From a virus, in IMG/VR virus record IMGVR_UViG_3300021559_000317, positions 1 to 32,422 of that record: a DNA stretch of 32,422 bases; one strand, given 5' to 3'. Of the stretch, positions 13,848-22,841 are shown piece by piece; the first letter of the stretch is position 1; each line of letters begins with the position of its first letter. Under the pieces are notes generated by a model. That model worked only from the letters and a program-made list of their open reading frames with translations. It searched no databases and was not told the DNA's origin. A program made the translations under genes and the position numbers.

Positions 13848-15947
13848 ATGGCTGATATCCAACGTAGGCTAGATACCACACAGGAAATCTATATCAATAA
13901 ATGGTGGACGGGACTGTACAAGAACCGTTCACCGTTGTTTACACCTGTGTCTGCAATGGGTATCCAGCTTATTGCTCGTATGGATGCACTGTGGGATGGT
14001 GCGAACATAATGATTACACCACGCTACAGCTTACAGCGTAGGTATGGATTCGTGCGTTACTGTCCTTCACAAGTTATTTTAGGAGTGCCACTAACCTTCT
14101 TCAGTTATCAAGACCTCACTGGTAATGTTTATCCACTAGTAGATACGACAACTGCAGTCCAAGTCTTTACACCACTTGGTCTGACGACTCTGTTTACTAA
14201 GTCAGGTGGCGCTAGCCAAACCAGCTTCCAAGCTGTGCTCAACACTCTGTATTTCGTCAATGGAGTGGACCTACAGAAATGGACCAACGAATCTACCTTA
14301 TCTCAGATAGGTATTAACGCTCCAACTGTGGCTCCAAGTCTTTCATATAGCAACGGAGGAGTTCTACAACCAATAGTTGGGTACTCATACGGTTATTGCT
14401 TCCAGAACTCGACCACCAAGCACTTAAGCACGATGTCTCCTATTTCAGCAGACACAGGACCATTAAATAATCAAACAGTCGCTGAACACCACACCGTACC
14501 TGGTACGGGACCCTACACAATCACCGTAAACAACTCAGCCACCTTCCTTGCAGATGAGGGAGTGGTGGTAAACGCTACAAATGTCCCATTGACTGTGGTC
14601 GCTGGCTCACCAGGCAGCGGACAGTACTCAGTAACCTCTGGAGTGTACACATTCAATATTGCTCAGGCTGGCGTTCCAATGCAAATCAGTTATGCCTACG
14701 CATTGACTGGTGGCACGGGCATGAATATCACTGTTCAAGGGAGTCGTAGCGTAGATGCACAAGTAGATAAAGTTGTAATCTTCCGTACCGATGATGGAGG
14801 AGCTGAATATTTCTTTCTCTCTACTGTGAACAATCCAGGTTCTGGAGGGTGGAGTTATACCGATAACACTCCAGACTCTGGTCTAAATGACCTGGATATC
14901 GCACCCGTAGATTTTGCCAATAATCCTCCTCCAACTGGATTATCTCTGTTGACCTGGTACGCAGGTCGTTTATGGGGAGCTTCAGGCAACACGCTCTACT
15001 TTAGCGGTGGTCCAGATACCATCAATGGCGTTGGTGAGGAATCATGGCCACCTGCCAATAACTTTCCTGTCCCAGGAAGTATAACTGCTCTGGCACCGAC
15101 TTCTAATGGATTAGTGGTTTGGACCAAAGACGATGCTTATGTGGTGACTGGCAATAGTTCATCCACATTCACAGCACCCATGCTTTGGCAGCTCAACTGG
15201 GGAGTTCAAAACCAGAACTGTGTTTCTCAAGATGGAGACAATATATTTATCATCACGAGCAGAGGACAGATATTCAACTTCTCTGCTAATGGACTGAATG
15301 AAATTGGTGCCCTCAATGAATATCAGTTGGCAGCATTCAATCCTGCTAATTCTTACATCGTTGTTCATCGCAGTGGTCCAGATGAGGGAGTGTTCGTATG
15401 CGATGGCTCCGCCAATATCTATCGTTATAGTCAGGTAGCCAATGCTTGGGACACAGTGATAATACCAGCAGGAGGTTGCAAAGCTATAGCTTCTATCGAG
15501 GTAAGTCCAGCCAATTGGAAGTTGATGATGGGTCGTGCTTCTACTAATAGTTATCTACTGGCTCGTGACTTAAACACATTCACCGATGACGAAGTGACTT
15601 ATCCAGCTTGGGTAACGGTCGGCTCGATAACTGTAGCTCCTCCACGCAAAGTAGCTAATCTAGATGCAGTATTAACTCAATTCATGCCAGTTGGTACTTA
15701 TCCAACTGTCAGTGTATTGCTCAATGAAGTAGCTGACTTGGGTATATTCCCAGCTACATTTGTGGCACTACCTCATCCAGTACCAGACCCGCCACAGCTA
15801 CCACCTACTCAAACTATCTGGACAAGGAGACACGATTTCAAGGCGGCTCAGAATCCATTGTCTGGTCATGTCTCACATTTGCAAGTCAAGATACAGTTCA
15901 AATCCGAAGCACAGCAGAACGAAATATTAGGAATAGGTTTATCGTAA
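13848..15947 (+). CDS. Tubular tail protein / nozzle-like protein (beta-propeller-like)
   Basis: The 699-residue protein starts with a short helical and basic region, then long beta-rich sequence. A hallmark segment is TGLSLLTWYAGRLWGASGNTLYFSGGP (residues about 363-390), followed by ALAPTSNGLVVWTKDDAYVVTG. This G-R-L-W-x-A-x-G-x-x-L-Y-F-S pattern is typical of tubular or nozzle proteins of short-tailed phages (tail tubular B type), which form the beta-rich tail channel. The remaining propeller-like repeats show DGDNIFIITSRGQIFNFS and similar. AAGGA precedes the ATG. The stop overlaps the adhesin start (TAATG). It should sit below the connector and pass DNA during injection. Confidence 0.72.
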   Translation: MADIQRRLDTTQEIYINKWWTGLYKNRSPLFTPVSAMGIQLIARMDALWDGANIMITPRYSLQRRYGFVRYCPSQVILGVPLTFFSYQDLTGNVYPLVDTTTAVQVFTPLGLTTLFTKSGGASQTSFQAVLNTLYFVNGVDLQKWTNESTLSQIGINAPTVAPSLSYSNGGVLQPIVGYSYGYCFQNSTTKHLSTMSPISADTGPLNNQTVAEHHTVPGTGPYTITVNNSATFLADEGVVVNATNVPLTVVAGSPGSGQYSVTSGVYTFNIAQAGVPMQISYAYALTGGTGMNITVQGSRSVDAQVDKVVIFRTDDGGAEYFFLSTVNNPGSGGWSYTDNTPDSGLNDLDIAPVDFANNPPPTGLSLLTWYAGRLWGASGNTLYFSGGPDTINGVGEESWPPANNFPVPGSITALAPTSNGLVVWTKDDAYVVTGNSSSTFTAPMLWQLNWGVQNQNCVSQDGDNIFIITSRGQIFNFSANGLNEIGALNEYQLAAFNPANSYIVVHRSGPDEGVFVCDGSANIYRYSQVANAWDTVIIPAGGCKAIASIEVSPANWKLMMGRASTNSYLLARDLNTFTDDEVTYPAWVTVGSITVAPPRKVANLDAVLTQFMPVGTYPTVSVLLNEVADLGIFPATFVALPHPVPDPPQLPPTQTIWTRRHDFKAAQNPLSGHVSHLQVKIQFKSEAQQNEILGIGLS

Positions 15948-18900
15948 TGTCTAATGTTACCACTGACGATTTACAGCGATTGGCAATCACACCTCGTGGA
16001 CCTAACGAGGCACCACTCTCATTTCGTCCAGTTAGACCATTGCAGCCATTCCCTCCCGTTCATGTATCTTCACCAATCACAGCGAAGCCAGTAATAACAC
16101 CAACGCTTAAAGGTAATCCCAGTGGCAAAGGAGGAGTGCCATTCGCACTGCTCACTATCAATGTTGTACAGTCTCCGGTCAAACAACAGAGCTACACCAA
16201 TTCAGAGGTCAGTGTCTCTTATCAACGAGTGCAGCCTGACCCTAACTTCGACCACGTCAATATCTGGTTCGTTGGATATCACGGCAATACCAAGCCTCAG
16301 TTGATGACTACTGGAACGATATCACCGATATCGTTCCTATGTGACACTACTGGTGAAACAGTTACAGTGTACGCTCAGCCGTGTTCTGCATTGGGATTGG
16401 AAGCTCCACTTAGCTTTGCTAAGACTGGTACTGTCACTCTCAATGGAGTTATCGGTAGTCCTCCAGAACCAACAATAACCGAATATCTGGTAGCTACTCC
16501 CTCAGGATATGAGTTCAGTTTCTCTCAGTTGATTCTAGCTCCGGGAGATGAGGACGTAATCAGTTCTTACAAGGTCTATCGCAACACTGGCTTTACTACC
16601 AGTGGTGCCACGGTTATTCGGACATTCGTTCACGAACCAACCAATGGCGGTGCGACTATCGTAGTACAAGACGCCAAAGGTGACGGTGTCACTTATTACT
16701 ACTGGGTATCCGCAGTCAACACGAAAGGACTAGAGTCTGCTCTAGAGCCAGCCGAAATAGGAGCCATCGTACCTAGCCCTCCACCAATCGGTCAAGGAGC
16801 GATGGTCGTTAGTCAAACGATAGAAGTAGGAAATGCTGTTACCAACGGCTCACCTCTGACCAGCTATATACAAGGCAATACAGTAAACACCCAAGGAACA
16901 ATCGAGTTTGACATTCTAGCTATACCAGTAGGAATCATTGATGTCCTAATGTACGCCAGCACTACCAGCGGCTTGCCCAATGGATACGTATTTCGCTTTG
17001 ATGCAAGGTCTGGATTCGCCCCTGGCCAAATTTTGAGGTTAGATAGTGGGATTTATACAACCATTGGAACTTTGACTGGCTTTGTAAGTGGCACTACTTT
17101 AAGTGGCTGGCACCACATTGGTTGCCGTATTAGCGGTCATCAATATGACATTTTTGTGGATGGAACTTGGATGTATACAGCCACGGATGCTACCTATACC
17201 CCAACTGGAGCGACCTACTTTGGCTGTCAACTTTTGACTGGCTTAAAGCTGGCCCCTTCGGCCTTAGTCCAAAAGACAATGGATGACTTCGTTGATGGTC
17301 AAGATTATGCCAGAGTCTGTGCAGGTCATCAATTTGCCGTTGGTGCTGGCAATATGGGGAAGGTCGCTGCAGCCGCTACGCTTGACACTTCCATCGACTA
17401 CACCTCAGCTTCTTATGGATTCGGCAATCCCGCACCCGCTGGAGTTGCCCTTACTAACTTTTACGCTCGCTGGGTTGGTTATTTAGTTCCCAGCATTACT
17501 GGTACTTACACCATAGGGGTAAACTCCGATGATGGAGCCAACCTATATGTGGATGGCGTGCCTATCGTTGTAAATCTGACAGGCAATCAGGCTGCTTTTA
17601 CTAGCCTCAATTACACTCAATCAAAGACTATTCATCTAGCTGCTGGAGTGTATCATCCAATCATTGTTGAGTGGCAGAATAACACAGGGCCATACTGTCT
17701 ACAACTTCTTTGGACACCACCAAATTTAAGTACCCAACTCATTGGAACTGCCAATCTTAGTATCTCAAGTACTTCTATAACAGGTGCTCTCGCAAGCGAT
17801 TGGTGGAACGGTACGCCTAATCTCTGGTATCCAACAGGTGGTCACTATATTGATTTCGCAGACGTACATGTAAACAAGATTCTAGATAATGTTAACGATG
17901 GCACCTATTACATAAAGGGTGCTGCCATGGTAGTTGGCGAAGGAATGGTCCAAAACGGCAACTTCGCTTTAGGTAATCTTACAGGCTGGCAATTAGGCGG
18001 TGGTGGATTTAACCCGAACATTATTACATATATAGAAAACAGTAATCCTCCGTATTCTGGAGCAGGAAATTATGTCCATATCGCTTCTGGAGTGCTATGG
18101 GGAGGCATATCTTCAACTCATAAGTCTGCTTGTGTACCAGGAGAAGCTTATAAGGTAGCTGGGTGGGCTTACGCTGGGACCGTCAGCAACGGTGCAGGTA
18201 TCGTTGCAAACTTCTGGAACTCCGCTGGGGCAGCAATAGGAAACGTATCAGCACTCACGACAGGAACGGGTTCATGGCAATATCTTACTGGCGTAGCTAC
18301 AGCTCCAGCAGGAACTGCCTACATGACTTTTGGTGTAGGGAACAATGATTCCTCATATTCCGATGCCTACTTTACGGGAGTTAATTGTTGGAAAATACGC
18401 TCGCTTGATGACGAAGTTAAAGATGGTTCTACTTACATTCGTCCAGGTTGGGTGAATGGCAATCATCTTTTGGGTAGTAGAGGAACATCACCATTGTGTG
18501 CCTCGTGGTCAACCACAGCCACTGGCAACATTCTAACTCAATCAGGTACTTCTTCTACTATCAATGTAGCAGCATTTGTTATTCAATACGGATTCGGTCA
18601 AGTTTCATATAGCAGTGGTACTTGTACAGCACCGACTAACACCTCTACAGGGGTAGTGTATTTCACTGACCCAACCTATTCAGGTGGAGCGATGGTGTTC
18701 CACTTCACAACTGCAGCTTACAACGCAAATGCCAATGATGCTGATATTCCATTGGGAGTAATTACGCTTTCATCCGGCGGCGGCGGCGGTGGCGGCGGTG
18801 GTGGTGGGGGTATCGGATGCTTTAGCCCTACTACTAAAGTAGTAACACCTAATGGGAACGTTCCATTCAAAGACCTTCGCATAGGAGACAAGGTACTAAC

Positions 18901-19189
18901 TGCTAAAGGCACTTGGCGTGAGATATTCGGTATCCAGTCTAGAGATTTTACTGGTCCAATGCTCGATATGGGAGACTCTGAAGCAGTAACTCTTGGACAT
19001 GGCATTTTGCATCAAGGCATGTGGATAGATGCGATTCATCTTAATACGTTTCCAGAGATACCTTACTCAGGAAAGGTAATGAACCTACTCATTAAGATAT
19101 CTGGCGACGATGATGGACTTTCTTCACAGACAGAACATAGCTACACATTGTCAAACGGACTGATAGCTCACAATTATTATGGTACTTAA
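15947..19189 (+). CDS. Multidomain tail adhesin (Fn3, lectin-like, PA14, CBM-like) with C-terminal Hint domain
   Basis: The 1,080-residue protein is a modular surface adhesin. Residues about 60-280 hold two beta-sandwich (fibronectin III-like) domains (ISSYKVYRNTG, YYYWVSAVNTKGLES). About 300-440 resembles a concanavalin/LamG-type domain (GWHHIGCRISGHQYDIFVDG). About 464-601 is a PA14-type domain (ARWVGYLVPSITGTYTIGV, SDDGANLYVDG). About 666-822 is a carbohydrate-binding jelly roll (NGNFALGNLTGWQLGGG, PGEAYKVAGWAYAG). A 12-glycine tract (944-955) leads into an intein-like Hint domain (958-1076), annotated separately. PA14 and CBM-like parts bind sugars, so it probably contacts the host surface. 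It follows the tubular tail gene with overlap. It may be self-cleaved at the C-terminus. Confidence 0.8.
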   Translation: MSNVTTDDLQRLAITPRGPNEAPLSFRPVRPLQPFPPVHVSSPITAKPVITPTLKGNPSGKGGVPFALLTINVVQSPVKQQSYTNSEVSVSYQRVQPDPNFDHVNIWFVGYHGNTKPQLMTTGTISPISFLCDTTGETVTVYAQPCSALGLEAPLSFAKTGTVTLNGVIGSPPEPTITEYLVATPSGYEFSFSQLILAPGDEDVISSYKVYRNTGFTTSGATVIRTFVHEPTNGGATIVVQDAKGDGVTYYYWVSAVNTKGLESALEPAEIGAIVPSPPPIGQGAMVVSQTIEVGNAVTNGSPLTSYIQGNTVNTQGTIEFDILAIPVGIIDVLMYASTTSGLPNGYVFRFDARSGFAPGQILRLDSGIYTTIGTLTGFVSGTTLSGWHHIGCRISGHQYDIFVDGTWMYTATDATYTPTGATYFGCQLLTGLKLAPSALVQKTMDDFVDGQDYARVCAGHQFAVGAGNMGKVAAAATLDTSIDYTSASYGFGNPAPAGVALTNFYARWVGYLVPSITGTYTIGVNSDDGANLYVDGVPIVVNLTGNQAAFTSLNYTQSKTIHLAAGVYHPIIVEWQNNTGPYCLQLLWTPPNLSTQLIGTANLSISSTSITGALASDWWNGTPNLWYPTGGHYIDFADVHVNKILDNVNDGTYYIKGAAMVVGEGMVQNGNFALGNLTGWQLGGGGFNPNIITYIENSNPPYSGAGNYVHIASGVLWGGISSTHKSACVPGEAYKVAGWAYAGTVSNGAGIVANFWNSAGAAIGNVSALTTGTGSWQYLTGVATAPAGTAYMTFGVGNNDSSYSDAYFTGVNCWKIRSLDDEVKDGSTYIRPGWVNGNHLLGSRGTSPLCASWSTTATGNILTQSGTSSTINVAAFVIQYGFGQVSYSSGTCTAPTNTSTGVVYFTDPTYSGGAMVFHFTTAAYNANANDADIPLGVITLSSGGGGGGGGGGGGIGCFSPTTKVVTPNGNVPFKDLRIGDKVLTAKGTWREIFGIQSRDFTGPMLDMGDSEAVTLGHGILHQGMWIDAIHLNTFPEIPYSGKVMNLLIKISGDDDGLSSQTEHSYTLSNGLIAHNYYGT
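16313..16337. repeat. Perfect 11-base inverted repeat inside adhesin gene
   Basis: GGAACGATATC (16313-16323) and GATATCGTTCC (16327-16337) are perfect reverse complements separated by ACC. In RNA this forms a tight stem-loop within the coding region, between the two Fn3-like domains. No T-run follows, so it is not a simple terminator. Origin and role are unknown. Confidence 0.75.
18776..18811 (+). repeat. 12-glycine codon tract
   Basis: Twelve consecutive Gly codons, mostly GGC and GGT, encode residues 944-955 of the adhesin, right before the Hint domain. It is a flexible linker and a likely slippage site. Its GC content is far above that of the neighbouring sequence. Confidence 0.9.
18818..19189 (+). 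other. Hint (intein-like) autoprocessing domain within the adhesin
   Basis: Residues 958-1076 of the adhesin match a compact Hint module without a homing-endonuclease insert. Block A begins at Cys958 (CFSPTTKVVTPNG, then FKDLRIGDKVLTAKG). Block B is VTLGHGILHQ, with the T-x-x-H pattern. The last strand is TEHSYTLSNGLIAHN, ending with the His1075-Asn1076 pair needed for Asn cyclisation. Only YYGT follows, with Tyr rather than Cys, Ser or Thr at +1. This argues against true splicing and for N- and/or C-terminal cleavage, as described for bacterial intein-like (BIL) domains. The motif is seen directly; the reaction is inferred. Confidence 0.85.
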
Positions 19190-19202
19190 AGGACATTAGT
19201 AG

Positions 19203-19457
19203 ATGGAACATAAACTAAAGGCAATTGAACATAGAGAACTGAATGATGACCAGGTAAGTGTACTTTACCGCTGTTGCGATGACCCGACTACAGATTCGTG
19301 GTGCACTGTTCACTTGTCCTTGTCTGCAACTGAGATAGAAGCAGTATTTGAACACCACAAAGGAAAGATAGCATTACAACACGAGAATAAGCTCCGGTTC
19401 CGTGCTGGTAGTCATCCTGTGAATCAACACACAGGAGACAGCACACTCATACTATAA
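19203..19457 (+). CDS. Hypothetical protein (84 aa)
   Basis: The 84-residue protein begins MEHKLKAIEHRELNDDQVSV, with AAAGGA upstream. It has two Cys pairs or singles (RCCDDP, WCTVH) and a helical centre (SATEIEAVFEHHKGK). No membrane segment or clear domain. It follows the adhesin after 13 bases and precedes the 155-residue gene. A chaperone or maturation factor for the adhesin is possible by position but unsupported by motif. Unknown. Confidence 0.6.
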   Translation: MEHKLKAIEHRELNDDQVSVLYRCCDDPTTDSWCTVHLSLSATEIEAVFEHHKGKIALQHENKLRFRAGSHPVNQHTGDSTLIL

Positions 19458-19472
19458 AGATAATAGGACCTC

Positions 19473-19940
19473 ATGAAACGAATAACCGCAGAAGCAATGC
19501 CATTGTATGCAGTTCCCCTCGATAAAGCCAAAGAGTTTATCAAGTGGGTATGGAATGGAAGAGAGAAAAATGGATTTGACATGAAGGTCATGTCATACCC
19601 TCGTACCATCATGTGCTCAGCCAAAGACGATACTGGAGCACTGATGTACATCCCTCTTCAGCCAGTATTGATGTACGAATCTATAGCTTCCAAGCCTGAG
19701 ATTACTGAGCGTCAAACAGCTCTATCTCTATGGCGTATTGGTGAGCTGATGGAACAAGTAATGCATGACACTGGTCATTGTGAAGCCTACTTTCTAGTTA
19801 AAGATGGTGACGTGGCTGATATCTGTGCTGCCCATGGGTGGGAAGAGATAGACCCTAAGAAATATCGGATGTTGAGACGAAAGATTGAACCGCCTGTGTA
19901 TCCGACTGTTGTAGAGGACGACACAACCAATGATAACTAA
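19473..19940 (+). CDS. Hypothetical protein, possibly GNAT-like (155 aa)
   Basis: The 155-residue protein starts MKRITAEAMPLYAVPLDKAKEFIKWVW. Its middle contains strand-like segments (ALMYIPLQPVLMYESIA), and its end reads HCEAYFLVKDGDVADICAAHGWEEIDPKKYRML, where a helix then G-W/F-E ... Y-R-M-L-R-R recalls the last strand of GNAT acetyltransferases. The acetyl-CoA-binding R/Q-x-x-G-x-A motif is not apparent, so enzymatic activity is doubtful. It overlaps the next gene by 11 bases. Such non-catalytic GNAT-like proteins are sometimes found in phage head or tail gene sets. Low confidence in the fold. Confidence 0.55.
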   Translation: MKRITAEAMPLYAVPLDKAKEFIKWVWNGREKNGFDMKVMSYPRTIMCSAKDDTGALMYIPLQPVLMYESIASKPEITERQTALSLWRIGELMEQVMHDTGHCEAYFLVKDGDVADICAAHGWEEIDPKKYRMLRRKIEPPVYPTVVEDDTTNDN

Positions 19941-20847
19941 TTCAACATATTACATCAGCGAGCTAAGGTTCTGGCTAATCGAGGGCGAGTATATCCCTTA
20001 TGCCATGACTAAAGTTCCCTATTCTGGCGTTTGGGCTTTATGCAAAGGTGACAAAGTTGCTCAGCAACAAGAGCAAGCAACAGCCACGTTTGACCAACAA
20101 TTAATGTCAATGATGCAGGCTCAGTATGCTACCCAACAATCACAGTTGAAGTATCTCCAGAGTAAGATGCAGCCGATGATTGACAACCCTACTGGGTACA
20201 CGAAATCACAGCTTACCTCAATGCGTACTGGTGCTACTGATACCAATGCCCAGCAGTTCAAGAATGCTGAAGCTGTACTTAATAACCAAGTATCTCAGCA
20301 AAGTGGTGGGTCTAAGTTAGCCAGTGTTGCAGGCACAATGACCCAGGCTAAGGCTGGTCTGGATGTAGCTGAGGCTGAGACTCAAGCTGGCTCACAAGAA
20401 CAAATTACTCAAGCCAACGCTAATCTTGAACAACAGAATTACTGGAATGCAATTAATGCCCTTAATGGAGTAGCTGCACAAGAGAATCCTCTTGGTTATG
20501 CAGGAGCCGCCAATCAAGGCGGCGATGTGGTCGCTAACCTTAGCCAAGCTGTTACTGCTTTTAATCAGAGTCAACTACTTGGAGCTCTTGGTGGTGTGGT
20601 TGGAGGTATTGGTGCTGGAGTGTCTGGTGGCTTTGCAAAGGGAGGAGCATTCGCTGGTTGCTTCGTGGCAGCATCATTCTGGGGATGGAACGATATCCGT
20701 ACTTGGATGGTTCGCCTATGGATGCAGACCCAAGCTCCGACCTGGTTCAAGAACTTCTATCTCAAACACGGAGAGGCTATTTCTCAAACACCTATGCGTT
20801 GGATGTACCGTCCAGTCTTTGAGGGCGTATTAAGGATGGCAAACTAA
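19930..20847 (+). CDS. Internal virion/ejection-type protein with C-terminal CF-box-like segment
   Basis: The 305-residue protein has a Gln/Ala-rich helical middle (residues about 40-200) typical of internal virion or ejection proteins, then a Gly-rich segment (GALGGVVGGIGAGVSGG) and a C-terminal segment starting at Cys244: CFVAASFWGW followed by basic and aromatic helices ending FEGVLRMAN. The C-F-[IV]-A-[AS]/T start resembles the C-terminal 'CFI-box' seen at the end of various phage and bacterial proteins. It overlaps the preceding gene by 11 bases and the next by one (TAATG). Together with the next two genes it occupies the place of the T7-like internal proteins. Start could also be Met26; the upstream ATG is kept because of the coupling. 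Confidence 0.62.
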   Translation: MITNSTYYISELRFWLIEGEYIPYAMTKVPYSGVWALCKGDKVAQQQEQATATFDQQLMSMMQAQYATQQSQLKYLQSKMQPMIDNPTGYTKSQLTSMRTGATDTNAQQFKNAEAVLNNQVSQQSGGSKLASVAGTMTQAKAGLDVAEAETQAGSQEQITQANANLEQQNYWNAINALNGVAAQENPLGYAGAANQGGDVVANLSQAVTAFNQSQLLGALGGVVGGIGAGVSGGFAKGGAFAGCFVAASFWGWNDIRTWMVRLWMQTQAPTWFKNFYLKHGEAISQTPMRWMYRPVFEGVLRMAN

Positions 20848-22841
20848 TGACTGAATCAAACGACAACTCGGTATTGACTGGAGCTCCAGAGACGGTAGAT
20901 GTCGCATCTGCTGCTCCTGCTAATATCCCTGCCATCAGCTCGTCTCCGACTGCTGACTCCATACCCGCTGTTGCTCCAGCTCCTCAGGTAACAGCAACTC
21001 CCGATGCATCAAATCTTCCTCCTAACAGTGCCACTCCTACAAATGTAGCTCCACCTCCAGTCACAGGATTGGAAGCAACTGCTCCTCCTAAGGCCGCTGG
21101 TGTTCAATCTGTCTGGAAGAACATTGCTATGGGAGCTATCTACGGATTGGCTGGAGCCGCTGGACAGAAGCATTTCGGTGGTGGATTAGGTGCTGGAGCT
21201 GCTGGTGTAATCGCTGGCAAGCAACAGGAAGTTGAGAATGCACAACGTGCTCAGCAACTTCAATTTGAGAGTGTTAAAGCAGCCGACTCTCACATCATTG
21301 CATTAGACGAGCATCGTCGTGCTGATGAACTCAGCGCCAATAACAAGATTGAATATAAGCAGAAGTCCGCTGAATACCAGAACTTCCTGCAAGATAACTT
21401 CGGCATTGAGCCAGATTTAAGCTTCGCTGATAACAGCACTGAAGCTCACGCTGGAATGCAAACTCTTGCCCAGCAGAATGGTGGACTAATACCACCAGTG
21501 GTAGCTATACATCAACCAGAAGACCATGGAGCTCATGGGCAGGTATCAGTCTATTCTCCGTCCGCGCAACAGTTGAAGCAGAATGCCAATGGCTACAGAG
21601 ACATTATCAATACCAGTCGTAGAGTTCAGGGAATGCCTGATATAGACAACACTTCATTTAACTTGCTAGGACTTAAAGGACAGCGTGATGCAGCTCAAAC
21701 TGCACTGGCTGCCCTAAAGCCGACTCCTGCTTACAATCTAGACAAGAACAGTCCTGCTTATCTACCAGTTGTTCTGGCTCAGAGGCAGCAACAGTTAGAC
21801 CAGTATTCTAAGCACAAGGATGAGAACGGTGCTCCAGATGCAGACCCTGCAGTGGAGAAGCAGCTACAGAACGGTGTTGATTACTTACAGAATGCTTGGG
21901 ATAGTAGCAACAAGATGGAAGCTGACCAGACATTGAAGTTAGCTCCAGCTCAAGCTGAAGCAGCTAGACAGAAAGCAGTTGCTGAACAGGGTACTCCTCA
22001 AGGTAAAGCAACATTAGCTAAGACTCAGCAAGAAACTGAGAGCTCTAGATTGGCTGCTGAGAAGACTCGTCTAGAACTTGGCGCCCTAAGGACTGGTAAC
22101 AGCAATCTCGTAGGACAAGATTATCTAAATACTCTTCCTGCAGCTCGTCAATCTCAAGTAAGAGCCATTGGTGAAGGACGAGTAGCTACTAACTCTCGTA
22201 CATTTAGCACGGCTCAAGGTCAGGCATTATTGGCAGATGTTGCTCAATCCTATCCTGGTGATGCTACCCATGCTGGATTCGACCAAACAAGAGCTGAGTC
22301 TTACGCAGCTATGCGTAAGGACTTCACTTCTGGTCCAACATCCAAAGGTATCAATGCATTGAATACTGTAGCTGAACACTTACACAGAATGTATGACAAC
22401 GCAGGTATATGGTCACAGGTTCCTGGATTGAAGACCCTAAGTGCCTTAACAGGTGGAGAAGCTGCTCGTCTTAACTCTGACAAGCAAGCTGTAGCTATGG
22501 AACTTGATAAAGCGTGGAAGGGTGGAAGTGGGGTCCTAACAGAGGGTGAAGCAAAGGAATGGGAAACCAAGCTTGATTCATGGTCTCCACCAGAATTGAG
22601 AGCTAACCTCAAAGAAATTGGAGAACTATTGAAAGGCAAGCTTGGAGCTACCCAGAATCAGTGGGAGAACGGTATGCCCCCTGGAGTGGTCGCACCTGTA
22701 ACAATAATGAGCCCAGCTTCGCAAACGTCTCTTGACCACATCGCTGGCAAAGACAACACCGTACCAGTTGGAGGCAGACCCATCATGAAGAGTGGTCAGA
22801 CTACTGGATATGTTCTTAACGGGAAGAGAGTCAACTTTTAA
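20847..22841 (+). CDS. Large internal virion / DNA-ejection protein (probable)
   Basis: The 664-residue protein opens with a disordered Ala/Pro/Thr-rich region (residues 1 to about 85), then a Gly/Ala-rich hydrophobic segment (AMGAIYGLAGAAGQKHFGGG, LGAGAAGVIAG) that could insert in a membrane, then long helical, Gln- and Ala-rich sequence up to about 450 and a final mixed domain. This disordered, Gly/Ala-rich, coiled-coil organisation matches ejection or internal core proteins of short-tailed phages. No lytic transglycosylase or peptidase motif is visible. It overlaps both neighbours by one base (TAATG each side), implying matched production. The role is inferred from position and composition. 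Confidence 0.62.
   Translation: MTESNDNSVLTGAPETVDVASAAPANIPAISSSPTADSIPAVAPAPQVTATPDASNLPPNSATPTNVAPPPVTGLEATAPPKAAGVQSVWKNIAMGAIYGLAGAAGQKHFGGGLGAGAAGVIAGKQQEVENAQRAQQLQFESVKAADSHIIALDEHRRADELSANNKIEYKQKSAEYQNFLQDNFGIEPDLSFADNSTEAHAGMQTLAQQNGGLIPPVVAIHQPEDHGAHGQVSVYSPSAQQLKQNANGYRDIINTSRRVQGMPDIDNTSFNLLGLKGQRDAAQTALAALKPTPAYNLDKNSPAYLPVVLAQRQQQLDQYSKHKDENGAPDADPAVEKQLQNGVDYLQNAWDSSNKMEADQTLKLAPAQAEAARQKAVAEQGTPQGKATLAKTQQETESSRLAAEKTRLELGALRTGNSNLVGQDYLNTLPAARQSQVRAIGEGRVATNSRTFSTAQGQALLADVAQSYPGDATHAGFDQTRAESYAAMRKDFTSGPTSKGINALNTVAEHLHRMYDNAGIWSQVPGLKTLSALTGGEAARLNSDKQAVAMELDKAWKGGSGVLTEGEAKEWETKLDSWSPPELRANLKEIGELLKGKLGATQNQWENGMPPGVVAPVTIMSPASQTSLDHIAGKDNTVPVGGRPIMKSGQTTGYVLNGKRVNF

Noticed and set aside
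19473-19940. Calling the 155-residue protein a functional acetyltransferase
   Set aside because: The C-terminal strand pattern is GNAT-like, but the acetyl-CoA-binding motif is not visible.
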